Below are positions 1-10,238 of a stretch of DNA of 64,000 bases, piece after piece. The notes beneath the pieces are model-generated. The model had not been told where the DNA came from. It ran no database searches and was given only the letters and a program-made list of their open reading frames with translations. The translations under genes were made by a program, and so were the position numbers. Source of the DNA: Membranipora membranacea (lineage: Eukaryota; Bryozoa; Gymnolaemata; Cheilostomatida; Membraniporidae); assembly GCA_914767715.1 (NCBI GenBank), contig OU612071.1, forward strand, positions 6,431,493 through 6,495,492, given 5' to 3'. Every line of letters starts with the position of its first letter. The stretch's first letter is position 1.

Positions 1-414
1 AAAATAGACTCTATACTCTACACATACCACAAGGTGAGAATGTTGATTGCAATATTCACAAAATCCAACTTTCGATGAAGATAAAAACCAGCAGTAGCAG
101 TTGGCTAACTTCTAAGAAACAAAACACCCATTTGTGTCCTTTTGCTCACTCTGATTTTTAGTACTGTTTACGTACTCACCAAGTGAGAGAACATATTATA
201 TACATTATGGATATGTATTTTATTGAGAAGGGGGCAAAGCTTTGGAATTAAATAAAGCGGGGACATTACTCAATTCTTTTAAAACGCAGTTTATGAAGAG
301 ACAACTCTCTGAAATTATACATAAGTGAACAACATGGCAATTAGTATGCAGTGTAAACCTACCTTCATAGCTTGTTTTTTCAAATCTCATAATTAATTAT
401 TTTATTATGAACAG
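1..414. other. Noncoding, probably intron
   Basis: I see no exon here. The stretch ends in a splice acceptor (ATTATGAACAG) directly before the first recognisable exon, so it is probably intron of the gene whose exons follow. The earlier exons of that gene (RING or B-box in a TRIM protein) would lie outside the window. Confidence 0.4.
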
Positions 415-1625
415 GTTGATGTTGTCGCACGTTTCAAGGAGACAGAAGCATTGATAACTGAGCTTATCCAGATGAAGATACCTGCTTTCAATGAATCAGC
501 CAATCATATTCAGGTCTCCAAACCGGGTAACTATCAAAGAATGAATATAATCAACCTTTCGTTGCATATGCAAACCTCTGTCTGTTAATCATGACTTTAT
601 GGTTTCGCAAAATAGGCAAGGTGTTATTTTAACTACCTTACATAATACAAACAATCGGACACCGGTCTTGGTCTTTTGCATTTACTATTCTTTGTTGAAA
701 TATTCACGCATTTGGAAATTTTAAAATTGAGTGACACATCAATTTTCTTCCTTTTTTAGATTTCTTTAACGTAATTGGGCAATATGCAATGATGATGAAT
801 CGAATTTGACAAATTATATCAAGGTTTTATGTTTTTAAGTCGATATGTCACAAAAATATGATTTCAATTAGTCTATTTTCAACACAGTTCATTCTTTGAA
901 GGCCACTATCACACTTTATTTCTTCAACTTTCTTTTTTCTTCATCAGATATTAGAATGATTCAACCATCCGTGCAGCTTGTGCGTTCAGAGGTCGAGCTT
1001 CTGACACAACCATCCTCCATGGCTTTACAATTAGAAAGAGTGGTCCAAGTGGCAGGGTGGTTCTATTCTGTGACCACACATGATAGTGTCACATATATTG
1101 GCTCAAATCAATTGTATAAAATGAGTGGTGGGTCAGAAGAGCAGACAGCTCTGGGGAATGCTGGCTCTGTCACAAGTGTTCAGGTTTTCAAGGGCGAAAT
1201 TTACATGTTGTGTCCTAGAGGGAGTGTCAAAGTTTTCGACATGACAGGCCAACCTAAAAGATCCTGGGACCTCTCATTCGGTAACCATTATTATGAGAAA
1301 ATTAGGGTTTTAGATGATAAAGTAGTTGTAGCCAATGGGAAGGACAAAATGGTAGTTGTATTTTCTCTAACTGGGGAGGTAGTGAAAAATATCCCAACTC
1401 CTGAACTTTATACAGGTGTAAAGTCCATGGCTGTTTGCGAAGAAAACTCAGTGATTGTAACTGATCAGCGAAATGTAATTAAAGTCAATATTGCTAGTGG
1501 TAAAGTAGTGTGGACTTCAAAAAAGATGAAACGTCCATATGGAGTTGTCTGCTACAAGAACAGATATGTACTTGTCTCTAGCGTCTCCACTGACACACCG
1601 ATATGGATACTAGACATTGAGTCCG
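415..1625 (+). CDS. TRIM/beta-propeller-like protein, two internal exons
   Basis: There are two exons, 415-526 and 948-1625. Both have consensus borders: acceptors ending ACAG and TCATCAG, donors GTAACT and GTGAGT. The first enters in phase 0 and leaves in phase 1, and the second continues in phase 1 and leaves in phase 1, so the joined frame is open. Exon 1 encodes an amphipathic helical stretch (ARFKETEALITELIQMKIPA) like the coiled coil of TRIM proteins. Exon 2 encodes about 225 residues of repeating beta-strand pattern (blocks such as VYIGSN-like, VKVFDMTG, VVVFSLTG, VIKVNIASG, IWILDIESG) typical of an NHL/WD-type propeller. TRIM-NHL proteins are usually E3 ubiquitin ligases, but no RING is visible here, so a ligase role is inference only. 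The continuation downstream looks decayed (see next entry). The ATG at 896 lies in the intron and is not a likely start. Confidence 0.6.
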
Positions 1626-1946
1626 GTGAGTTTAATGGGAACTCACAGACTTAATGTGTCAATTACTTACAGTCTTACTAAAAAAAATATGGTCTATGAC
1701 TAGTAATTAAATAGTCTTGCTTTGATCTAACCATCTTGCGATTGCTATAACAATTAGAATGATTGAGATAACAATAATTGGAAGTTGTATTCTTATTCTA
1801 AATCGATAGGAGATATTATGAAAATGATCGCCCTATCAAGCCTTGCACCTGCTGGTTGCAAGAAATAGTAACTTAACTTAACTTACCCTATTCAACCGAT
1901 CTCAATAGTACAAAGAAAATTACGGCTACTTTACTAATTTTTTCAG

Positions 1947-2313
1947 ATTGATGTTTTTAGCATCAGGATCACCTTGTTCTCTATGATGAATTTTCAAAGC
2001 AACGTAACATTAGCTTATTGTACCATGTCATTCAGAAGAAGATTGTACTTCCGCTTATTTGTCAGAATCCAATGAATCTATTATCCGATGACTTGTATGT
2101 GTTGTGCTTGGCTGAGAATCGATAATATTATTTACAAATTCTTGAGGTGAAATTTTGGACAAAATGTGCGGACATAAAGGGAGTTCAGACTGCCACCAAG
2201 ATCTTCACATAGATGGTGACACACTCCTAGCGGCAAACTGGAGCAAGAGTTTGATACAGTACTATAGGCTTGACTTTGATAAATTACCTCACTTCTGGAG
2301 TATTGGATGGAAA
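1947..2313 (+). pseudogene. Decayed 3' part of the TRIM/propeller-like gene
   Basis: Downstream of the 1626 donor an acceptor-like TTTTTTCAG ends at 1946, but the phase required by the upstream exon meets a stop at once. A propeller-like frame resumes at about 1961 (DHLVLYDEFSKQRN, then LSDDLYVLCLAEN). It hits an in-frame TAA at about 2124, stays open to about 2200 (YYLQILEVKFWTKCADIKG), and then needs a one-base shift to continue as DGDTLLAANWSKSLIQYYRL. The order of segments matches the end of one propeller domain, so this is best read as a pseudogenised terminal exon. An unusual splice form or sequence errors are the alternatives. Confidence 0.5.
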
Positions 2314-3720
2314 AACAAATGAATACACAAGTTGTATGGTCTCTGTTTCATCCTAAACTTTTCATAAATTTTTGAAATACAGCTTTTAAATAAGTTGTTA
2401 TTTGCCAGCAACAATGAGAAGCTATGAAATGTATTTATTCGGATGATCACAATGTTTTGCTTGATATTTTTCATTTTCAAACTTACTATTTTCAGATTTA
2501 TTGGAGAAGGTATCATGGTAGAACATGTCCATTTGATAAGTATATGATTCTGATCAAATAAATTACTTGTAATCCAAAAAGAGTCAACAAAGAATCTTAT
2601 ATAATGCAAGCTGGTTGATTCAAGCTTTATAATTCAAAACACCTGTTAATCAGACAAGGAAAATTGGTCATTTCAGCCAGCTTTTAATGCATTTTCTATT
2701 GTCACTTAATTCAAACTTTGCTTAATAAGAACAAATTAATGTGGTCCCAGGAGGTTTGAATTAAGTGAACTGCACTTGATATGGTTTAGTGATACTCCCT
2801 TGATATTGATACTCTTTAACACCCCAACTATGTGTATTGTCTATGAAATTGTCACACAAATCTTTCCAAAGTGATTGGGCTTGTATTTACAGTGCACAGT
2901 GCAGGGAGCCATCAATAGCTTGTATTTTTAGGCGCGTCCTGCGTGAGACATGAATGCAATGTAACCCCAAGTTACATCTGTATGACATGAATAATATAAT
3001 ATAATAGGACAAATCGATATTGTAGAGGAGGTGACTTTCAAACAGGCAATAAGATACAAATTACTAACTTAACTTAATTAAAAGAGTTTTCTACTCATAT
3101 TGCATTTTATGCACTCTCTAAAGGGCTAATTTTAGCAATATTTCTATGAAGCACAGTTGTACATATGGACATCCTGATATACAGCTAACAATATCATTTC
3201 AAGGATAAATGCGACTTTAATTAGATAACAAGTAATTGCTGTATTGGAGCAGTATGTCTGTCACAACGAACTGCTCTGTTCATTTTACAATCATACTGTT
3301 ATGTGATTTCCATCGATATTGATAGGAATGTGAAATATTTTGGTCAAGACTAAGGAGTTTTATTTAACACTATAATTAGTTTGAAGGGAGTTATCTAACC
3401 ATGCACAGCGAGGTGACGATTTCCATTCTATCGTGATAAGTCAATGCTAGGAATTTAGAATAACCGGCAAATGAAGCCAATTTTCTTTGATCAGCTCTTC
3501 TCTGGTCTGATGGCTGAGTATCTTAAGTAAGGAGGGGCATATTTCAGTTGGCAACATTATAGGTCACCGATTCTTAAAAACATAAAATACCTAGGACAGT
3601 GATGGGACGTGACATGTGTCAGTAGAATGTAAAATGTGATAGATAAAAACGCATTCAACGCGCAAGTATGGTGCCTCATAACTTTTCTTAAAATTTAGCT
3701 TTTTATTAAAAGTTTTACCT
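2314..3720. other. Intergenic, nothing recognised
   Basis: AT-rich sequence with many short stops in all frames. I found no exon with credible borders, no inverted repeat and no transposon motif. The 106-residue reading frame on the minus strand here has low-complexity composition and no supporting splice sites. Confidence 0.4.
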
Positions 3721-3724
3721 AGAT

Positions 3725-4420
3725 ATATGATGATTCTACCTGCTCAACTACAGTTTTATGAACAACCACATGATCGCAATCATGGTTGTCTCGCAGATTG
3801 GTAAATATGACTTCTGTAGTTTTAGAAACATTGAGTAGTGAGTCTTGAATCGGTTGATGAGTTTTCCTGCTGCACCATGTGTGCAGATGGTATTTAAGGG
3901 TGACACAGCTCTAGCAGGATGATTATCATATGCATATTTCAGGATGTTAATGTTTCCCATTGAAGGTACTGTAATATCTTGTACATGTATTGAGAATAGG
4001 AGAGGACTCCAAACACATCATTGTGCTGAACCGATGGAGAAGGTTTTAACCTTAGATGCGTTCTCCTTTCTTATGACTCACTGCTTACAGTCTACGGTCA
4101 AGGGTGTCCTCTGTCAAACATTTTGTCAGTATTAACTTGGTGGAGCTTGTGCAAAGGTCTCAGAAAGTACCAATTTGAGGGCTGTTGGCCAATATTCTTT
4201 GGCTGTTTTATCAGGGTTTTATTTAGGATAGGCTTTGTTTACAGCATTCTCCATCTGAGATGTAGTTATTGAATAGAACACACACAGGATCGCCGAGTGC
4301 TGTCTGGTCTGTAGCTGTTCGTGGTTTCAGTTTGATGTTGTATCTTGATCACATCTCCTACATTCAGGTTTGGGGTGGTGTTGTTGCTGGCGACCTGAGG
4401 CAGCTCAGGAAGATTCTGGG
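3725..4420 (-). mobile_element. Fossil non-LTR retrotransposon (reverse transcriptase fragment)
   Basis: Read on the minus strand with several frame changes, this stretch matches a LINE reverse transcriptase in the expected order. First comes a P-V-C-V-L-F-N block near 4270. Near 3990-4030 lies a WSPLLFSIHVQDI block corresponding to the usual QGCVLSPLLF-type motif, with a stop inside. Near 3935 is ILKYAYD, a mutated form of the catalytic YADD box. Finally KTTEVIFTNLRDN near 3790 is the conserved segment after the palm. Stops and frameshifts make it a long-dead copy. The family is the CR1/Jockey-like group by motif style. It is more divergent than the LINE at 39.4-41.9 kb. Confidence 0.6.
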
Positions 4421-5057
4421 TTCATTTGAAACAAAGATATAACTCATTTAGAGTGCTAAGGTCTACCCACAACAAACTCATTTGGAGGCTGATTGCTTAT
4501 TTCAGCCGTCTATCACCGGTACAATTCTTTCTCAACGGTCTAAGCATAAGTGTATCTCGTTTTGCAGATTTCACTAGCCCAGTCAGATGGCTACTTTTTT
4601 GTTTTGAAGGGTACCCTCCAAAAAAAGATAGCCGTATGACCAGGTTAGGATTTTCCATTGTAGCTCAATTCCTATACTGCTGGGTTTGGTATGGTCGTTG
4701 GTATTGAGTGCAGGACTCCCGGCTTACAGGAGCCTTCTGATTTTCACCAGTTAGCCATATTGTGTCATTACTAACACCTGGATCGACAGTTGGAATACAT
4801 TAACCAAGCACATGCCAGGTAATCAGTCAGAATGCCATGTCTCTGTTATTGCAACTTTTGTTTTGCATCAAATTTGCGGTCAGCAAAGCTTCAAGTTTAC
4901 CAACTTTGTTGTACAAGCGGGTAGTATTAGCAGCAGTTGTGTGGATGTGCTGCTTTGATCTTCCCCTTGTACTTGATGACCTCTCTAAGACTTGCCTCAG
5001 CTCTCTTGCCTCTCTTCTTGCCCCGTAGCAACTTCAGATAGCTATAAAATCCACTTC
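4421..5057. other. Noncoding, possibly older LINE flank
   Basis: No gene is supported. The stretch adjoins the fossil LINE on its upstream (5') side and may contain further decayed element sequence, but I could not match any motif. Short open frames on both strands overlap one another and have no splice support. Confidence 0.3.
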
Positions 5058-5270
5058 TTAAGGTTATGATACCAGCGCTGTCCGATTTTGACATTTTATG
5101 TATCGTTGGAAAGCTAATCGAACACAATTGGTTCTGAAAATATTGGTTTTGGCGTGACATCATGTCATGGCGTTGTGCTATTTTGATAAAAGGCAGGATA
5201 ATCGTCATTGAGGAGGACTTTTTAGGACAATGTTGTGCAGATACTATGGTTCATATCAGACTTTCAACGG
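5058..5270 (+). mobile_element. TTAA-flanked repeat end, copy 1
   Basis: The sequence starts TTAA followed by GGTTATGATACCAGCG. That is the same terminus as the 1,010-bp fold-back element at 61,557-62,566. About 210 bp from here are also found, inverted and diverged, at about 16,740-16,975: both share the ATCGTTGGAAA block, the TCTGAAAATATTGGTTT block, a CATGATGTCATG-like palindrome and ATGGTTCATATC. Only one end is recognised, so this is a truncated or very diverged copy of a TTAA-targeting MITE family. Confidence 0.6.
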
Positions 5271-6015
5271 GTATCCCGAAACCACCTACCCTACCCCCCT
5301 ACCCCTACCCTAACCTGGTCCTGGAGTAGATTGTCAGTGTGTCCCCTGCTCACCTAGGCAAGACTACCACTACTACATTTCTTGTTCAGAAGCAACCTGC
5401 TATTGGTAGGATTTATTGACCTTGAGCTGACCTTTCAGGGACCTACATTGATCTGTTTTTAAATGGTTAGCTGACACTATTGCAGAAGTTCAAAGGCATA
5501 GTACTTCTCATTGGCAATTGTCAACTTGTTTTGCACCATGGGAGGACTACTCCTTCATGAGATCCCAGAAAATATCAATTACTTGGCATAATCTTGCATC
5601 TGAAGAGAAGACAACTAACATGTAAGGCACATGCAAACAATTTTTATGTTCTTGTACAATGTGACCACTTTCCTTGGTGGCATCAGGGAACCTTTGAGTG
5701 TGAACTCACAGGTTCCCTGGTGGCATCGACAGTACTAGTATGTAAGTTTTGAATAGCAATGTGTCCTCGTGCGTCTTCTCAAGGGCGGCATGGAGTTCCA
5801 CGATCTTATTTTTATGACCGTTCCCTCCTCCCCAAGCCACGTAGGAGATATTGGGCTTTGTTGAACTCTACATTCACCAGTCAATTCTCACACATTTTCC
5901 AATTTATGGCCCTTACCGTTATGTTCCAATCATCAATTTCATTGAGTTGTGCTTCAACAGTGCCCAATAATTGTGGACTGCGGTGCCATGAAAATTTTGG
6001 GACAATATCCTTGAG
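5271..6015. other. Intergenic, nothing recognised
   Basis: There is a C-rich run at 5280-5315 (CCCTACCCCTACCC-like, an imperfect telomere-like or simple repeat). Otherwise no exon or element is supported. Opposing short frames at 5759-6118 shadow each other and have no family signature. Confidence 0.35.
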
Positions 6016-6048
6016 GCAAGGAGTTCCAGTCAAACTGGAACTCCTTGC
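6016..6048. repeat. Perfect 15-bp inverted repeat (hairpin)
   Basis: GCAAGGAGTTCCAGT, then the three-base loop CAA, then the exact reverse complement. It could form a tight hairpin in DNA or RNA. No coding or promoter context explains it; it may be a MITE relic. Confidence 0.75.
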
Positions 6049-6154
6049 TTGGGGCAAAGTCAATTCACAGAACATTTTCAATCTGTCAATATCCCGAATC
6101 AAATGTTATATTTCGTGATTGCAACAATCCGTTAACAATGATGATCACAGTCAA

Positions 6155-6300
6155 AGGAGAATACAGCATTAGAATAAAAAACCAACCATGGCCCGCTGAT
6201 TCATAGAACAAATAATTCAAGTTTCGTAAGTATACCATACACCAATGAATATAAACACAACTGGGAACTGTTGTAGTCACAGTCAAATTCTTTTTACAAA
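6155..6300. repeat. Duplicated segment also forming the Bel/Pao target
   Basis: A stretch containing TACAGCATTAGAAT, a CCAAC, GGCCCGCTGATTCATAGAAC and CATACACCAA is repeated nearby. The second copy starts at about 6396 and is split by the retrotransposon inserted at 6422/14362, continuing to about 14,455. The two copies differ by scattered substitutions, so the local duplication predates the insertion. It confirms the empty-site structure of the retrotransposon. Confidence 0.7.
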
Positions 6301-6422
6301 AACAACACTATCAAGATGTAGGGTCTGGAAATAAAAAATGTATGGTCAAATTGTTGACAAACTTGTCAGGCTCAACTTCGGTAAAAATGGTGATAATACA
6401 GCATTAGAATATAAAAACCAAC

Positions 6423-6949
6423 TGTCACAGCATATACACTTTGTCTTTGGCAGAATCGTACTTTATTTAGTAAAACTGCAAATAAAATTCATGGTGTAAG
6501 GAACAGGTAATATAAGCAGTCGTGTTCGGTAATCATTACATCAAAAAGAAATTGCAGCAAGAGATATACATTAAATTAAAGTTAGTGTCAATTAATAAAA
6601 AGAAAATGGATATGAAAACAAAACATACCTCTTTGGCCTATTAGGTAAGGCATATGCTGCGTAAAGTTATAGTTTGGAATAAACTGTTTATTTTAATCTG
6701 AAAACAGTATCCTGTTCATAGCAGTAAACCTGATGACTATTGGTTTGAGCTGCTATCACCATGGGTGTCTGTGAGACACTGATTTACAGTTAAAATCCTG
6801 TCAATTCACAACAAAAGAATGTCCACACAGTGCACTAATTGGAGCTTGAATTGGCCAGATAACAAAGGCAACACATAGCAGGGTGAGCAAGCGTAGCCCA
6901 CGCTCCCAGACTATCAGTGAGGGCGTGCACGAAGCTCACCGCAGCTACA
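6423..6949 (-). repeat. 3' LTR of the Bel/Pao element
   Basis: 527 bp, matching 13,835-14,361 except at 6891. On the minus strand it starts TGTAGCTGCGG and ends GCTGTGACA. It should supply the polyadenylation region of the element's transcript. Confidence 0.95.
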
Positions 6950-6960
6950 CTCCCCCCGAA
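6950..6960 (-). promoter_or_regulatory. Polypurine tract of the Bel/Pao element
   Basis: On the minus strand TTCGGGGGGAG lies directly before the 3' LTR. This is the expected position and composition of the plus-strand DNA synthesis primer of an LTR retrotransposon. Confidence 0.8.
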
Positions 6961-7338
6961 TCACCCAGTGATTCCTCACTAATGGAAACCAGAATTGCCA
7001 CACTACGTCAGAACCGGAATCAGGAACACCTGAGGCCTCAAAGCATACTGATCCCGCTGAGCAGCCCAGGGATTAAAGGGAAGCAACTCCAATCAGCAAA
7101 CTGACAGAACTCCTTCCGTTGGAAACAAACAGGTTTACACAATGTTGAACACATCACCATGAGACTATGCATAATGCTTGATCCTTTTTGACAGAGAATT
7201 ATGTTACAGTTATTTAATTTTTTTTTTTTGTAAAGAGAAAAAGTTTAACAGATTTGCGTCTTTTATTTATTTTATTGACAAAGTACATATAAATGAGTAG
7301 AAAAAGATAGGAAACACAGAGGCTTATGAGACGAAGGT

Positions 7339-9648
7339 TTAGCAAGCACTTCTACTGGTTTCGACCAACAACACAAGCTTGGTTATGGGTCGTACAAGAA
7401 TAGATGTTTTGTCAGACAATTTATCATAAATCCGTACACTAGCATGTCTGACTAGTCCATCCTTACTTTGACTAACCTCTGTGACCAAACCTAGAGGCCA
7501 ATTTATTCTAGAGCATTGGTCGGCTAATATGACTACATCATTGATTGCGAGATTCCTGTTTATCTTACTCCACTTTTGTCGGCATTGGAGGGTTGTTAGA
7601 TATTCTTTAGACCAACGCTTCCAGAAAATGTCAGCAAGCGCTTGCACCCTAACCCAACGCTTTCTAGCATACACATCGTCATCAGTAAATGATCCAGGGA
7701 TAGGTAACAGAATATTTGATTTCATGTGTAGTATATCATTGGGAGACAAAGGTCTCGCATCACTGTCGACTGTAGTTAGTGGTCTGCTATTGACTATTGC
7801 CATACACTCATAAAACAAGGTACGCAATGAAGTGCTATCTAATCTCTCATTGATCTGGCCTGACAGACCTGATAGAACATTTCTTACAGAGCGTATCATG
7901 CGTTCCCAAGTACCCCCAAAATGACTACTTTCTGGTGGGTTAAACCTGAACTCACAGCTATTCTTTAGAAGAAACTCCTTTACTTTGGGGCAACCGATCA
8001 TGTTGGTATGAGATTTACGTAGCTCGTTAGATGCACCCACAAAATTTGTTCCATTGTCACAACGTAGAAGTCTTACATTTCCCCGTAGAGCAGTAAAGCA
8101 TCTCAGACTATTTATGAACGCATCAGATGTGAGATCGTCTAGCATTTCAATATGTATAGCCCTACTTGATAGACAAGTGAAAATAAGCCCATAGCGTTTG
8201 ATTATGGTGCGCCGATCTTTTACAGTGAAAGGACCAAACACATCGCATCCTGTATAAGTAAATGGAGCTTCAATTTCAACCCTGTCAGCGGGCAGATCTG
8301 CCATTTTCTGAGTTTCTGTAGGTCTACGCAGACGCCTGCATGTTACACATCGATGAACATGTGATGATACAATACCATGTAAACCAATAATCCAATATCC
8401 AGCAGATCTGATCGCTCCCATGGTTGTTGTCCGCCCCTGATGGCCACAAGTGTTGTGATAGTGACCTACTATGATATTTGAGATATGCGACTCCTTTGGC
8501 AATACAGTTGGATGGTTTTCAACACCAGGTATCAATGCATGTTTGATTCTACCCCCTACTCTCATAATACCATCTGAATCCAAAAAGCAATCCAACTTCC
8601 ACATACTACTAGTTTTTGGAATTGTTTTATCGGACTGTAAGCATTGAATCTCATAACTGAACGAGCTAGCTTGCTCAGCACGGATTATACGTTTAGATAC
8701 GGCCTGTACATCATCAACAGTAACCTTGCTATAGATATTGACAGCTTGCTTGCTCAGAATCTCATGCCTATGTTTGATAACTTTCTGTACTAAGGCTAAA
8801 GTATGAACAGCTTTCTTCCAACTAGAGAATCGAGAGCACAACTCCAGAAGGTATTCAGAATGCGAGTCAACACAGATATCATGAGTAATTACCTCCTGCT
8901 TCAATTCTGGATCATCACAAGCTACATCAAAGTGACCAACACCGAATGTCTGCCACTCTGATGGAGAGGAAGTCCATAGAAACTCTGGTCCACGAAACCA
9001 TATCGACTGTGAGAGATTTGCGACTGATGAGACGCCTCGTGAGGCTAGATCTGCAGGATTCTGTTTGGTATTTACATATTGCCATTGCGTCACATCTGAT
9101 ATATCATGAATCTGAGATAACCTGTTTGATACATAAGTGCTGAATCGTTTTTCGTCATTGTTTAGATACCCTAGCACAATCTTAGAGTCACTCCACAGAT
9201 AACACTTAGCCTCTATTTGTAGCTCTTCTGACAGCATTGCAGTCTGTTTCGCTGCCAGCAATGCAGCTTGCAACTCAAGCCTAGGTATGGTCGTTACTTT
9301 GACAGGGGTAACACGTGACTTTCCAAATATCAGAGTACAATGTACTTCACCCTTATCATTGATGGATCTGAGATATGAGCATGCTCCATATCCTGATAGG
9401 CTTGCATCTGCGAATGTGTGTATTTCTTGTTTGACTGCGTTGAAATCTGGAGGATTGACGACCCGCTGAATATTTAGATTTGACAAACTAGACATGTTTT
9501 TGTTCCAAACAGCCCATTGTTCAGCATAGTCATCGCTCAAGATTTCATCCCAGCCATATCCTGATCTGCATGCATTCTGAAGAATAATACGGCCTGACAG
9601 TATGAGAGGGGAGATTAATCCCAGTGGGTCGTACAATGATGCAATATA
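7339..9648 (-). CDS. Bel/Pao polyprotein part 3: RNase H, integrase, C-terminal domain
   Basis: The longest open segment, 765 codons. It begins in the A17/Pao region (YDPLGLISPLIL, invariant in Pao polyproteins). RNase H follows, with FADASLSGYGA, LELQAALLA, LWSDSKIVL and NPADLASRG. Integrase has an HHCC zinc domain (H-x-H spacing in VGHYHNTCGHQGR, then CVTCRRLRR) and a DDE core (D in YTGCDVFGPF, D in LRCDNGTNFVGA, E in PPESSHFGGTWERM). The tail (WVRVQALADIFWKRWSKEYL) is the DUF5641-type domain. It reads into the preceding segment only through a one-base shift near 9,645, where one base appears to be missing before IASLYDPLG. Confidence 0.93.
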   Translation of the reverse strand, partial: YIASLYDPLGLISPLILSGRIILQNACRSGYGWDEILSDDYAEQWAVWNKNMSSLSNLNIQRVVNPPDFNAVKQEIHTFADASLSGYGACSYLRSINDKGEVHCTLIFGKSRVTPVKVTTIPRLELQAALLAAKQTAMLSEELQIEAKCYLWSDSKIVLGYLNNDEKRFSTYVSNRLSQIHDISDVTQWQYVNTKQNPADLASRGVSSVANLSQSIWFRGPEFLWTSSPSEWQTFGVGHFDVACDDPELKQEVITHDICVDSHSEYLLELCSRFSSWKKAVHTLALVQKVIKHRHEILSKQAVNIYSKVTVDDVQAVSKRIIRAEQASSFSYEIQCLQSDKTIPKTSSMWKLDCFLDSDGIMRVGGRIKHALIPGVENHPTVLPKESHISNIIVGHYHNTCGHQGRTTTMGAIRSAGYWIIGLHGIVSSHVHRCVTCRRLRRPTETQKMADLPADRVEIEAPFTYTGCDVFGPFTVKDRRTIIKRYGLIFTCLSSRAIHIEMLDDLTSDAFINSLRCFTALRGNVRLLRCDNGTNFVGASNELRKSHTNMIGCPKVKEFLLKNSCEFRFNPPESSHFGGTWERMIRSVRNVLSGLSGQINERLDSTSLRTLFYECMAIVNSRPLTTVDSDARPLSPNDILHMKSNILLPIPGSFTDDDVYARKRWVRVQALADIFWKRWSKEYLTTLQCRQKWSKINRNLAINDVVILADQCSRINWPLGLVTEVSQSKDGLVRHASVRIYDKLSDKTSILVRPITKLVLLVETSRSAC

Positions 9649-10238
9649 GACAGCATGTTTCTGCGTGTGTATGGTTGATCTGATGCGGTGAACTCAAACT
9701 TGAATGAATCAGATTCTAATGACCACAAGAGACCCAGGGCTCGCTCTGTAGAGCTACATAGATTGACATTGTCAGTTACTACTGCACAGTCTGATGCTGG
9801 GAATGCTTGTAGAACTTCTGGCTTGTTGCTTAGAAGCTTGTGAACCCGTAGATTAGCTTTAGCGCACACATCCCTAGTCTGATTTAGAAGATTGATTGCT
9901 TCAGGTACTGAACTGACACTACCTAGACCATCGTCGACATAAAAGTTTGATGATATGAACGATTTAGCTGGGTCATTAGCATAGTCTGCGGCTAGTCTGT
10001 TTAGCCCATACTTGGCACAGTTTGGAGAAGATCGTGCCCCAAAAATGTGCACACGCATCCTATACACAACAGGCTTACCCTGCTCTAACCATATAAATCT
10101 GAGATAGTCACGCTGATTTGGAGTTACCCTAAACCTGTGGTACATTTTCTCTACATCACAAGAAATGGCAACTTGATTTCTTCTAAATCTTAGCAGAACA
10201 CCTATGAGAGGATTGTTGAGATCGGGACCTTGTAATAG
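9649..10238 (-). CDS. Bel/Pao polyprotein part 2: reverse transcriptase core
   Basis: This frame carries the central reverse transcriptase. Directly after the upstream frameshift it reads QGPDLNNPLIGVLLRF, then CDVEKMYHRF (first catalytic Asp), LRFIW, FGARSSPNCAKYGLNR and FYVDDGLGS, the YVDD catalytic box used by Bel/Pao elements. It is in a different frame from both neighbours: one base seems lost near 10,238 and one near 9,645. No slippery heptamer typical of programmed frameshifting is evident, and Bel/Pao polyproteins are normally one frame, so these are lesions or sequence errors. Confidence 0.9.

Noticed and set aside
5281-5316. CCCTACCC tract as an internal telomere repeat
   Set aside because: The units are irregular (CCTACC, CCCCTA, CCCTAA) and only about 35 bp long. 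It is better described as a C-rich simple sequence.
6883-7104. Short plus-strand protein starting MSKRSPRSQTISEG
   Set aside because: It lies in the LTR, is antisense to the element, and recurs in the other LTR with a different tail.
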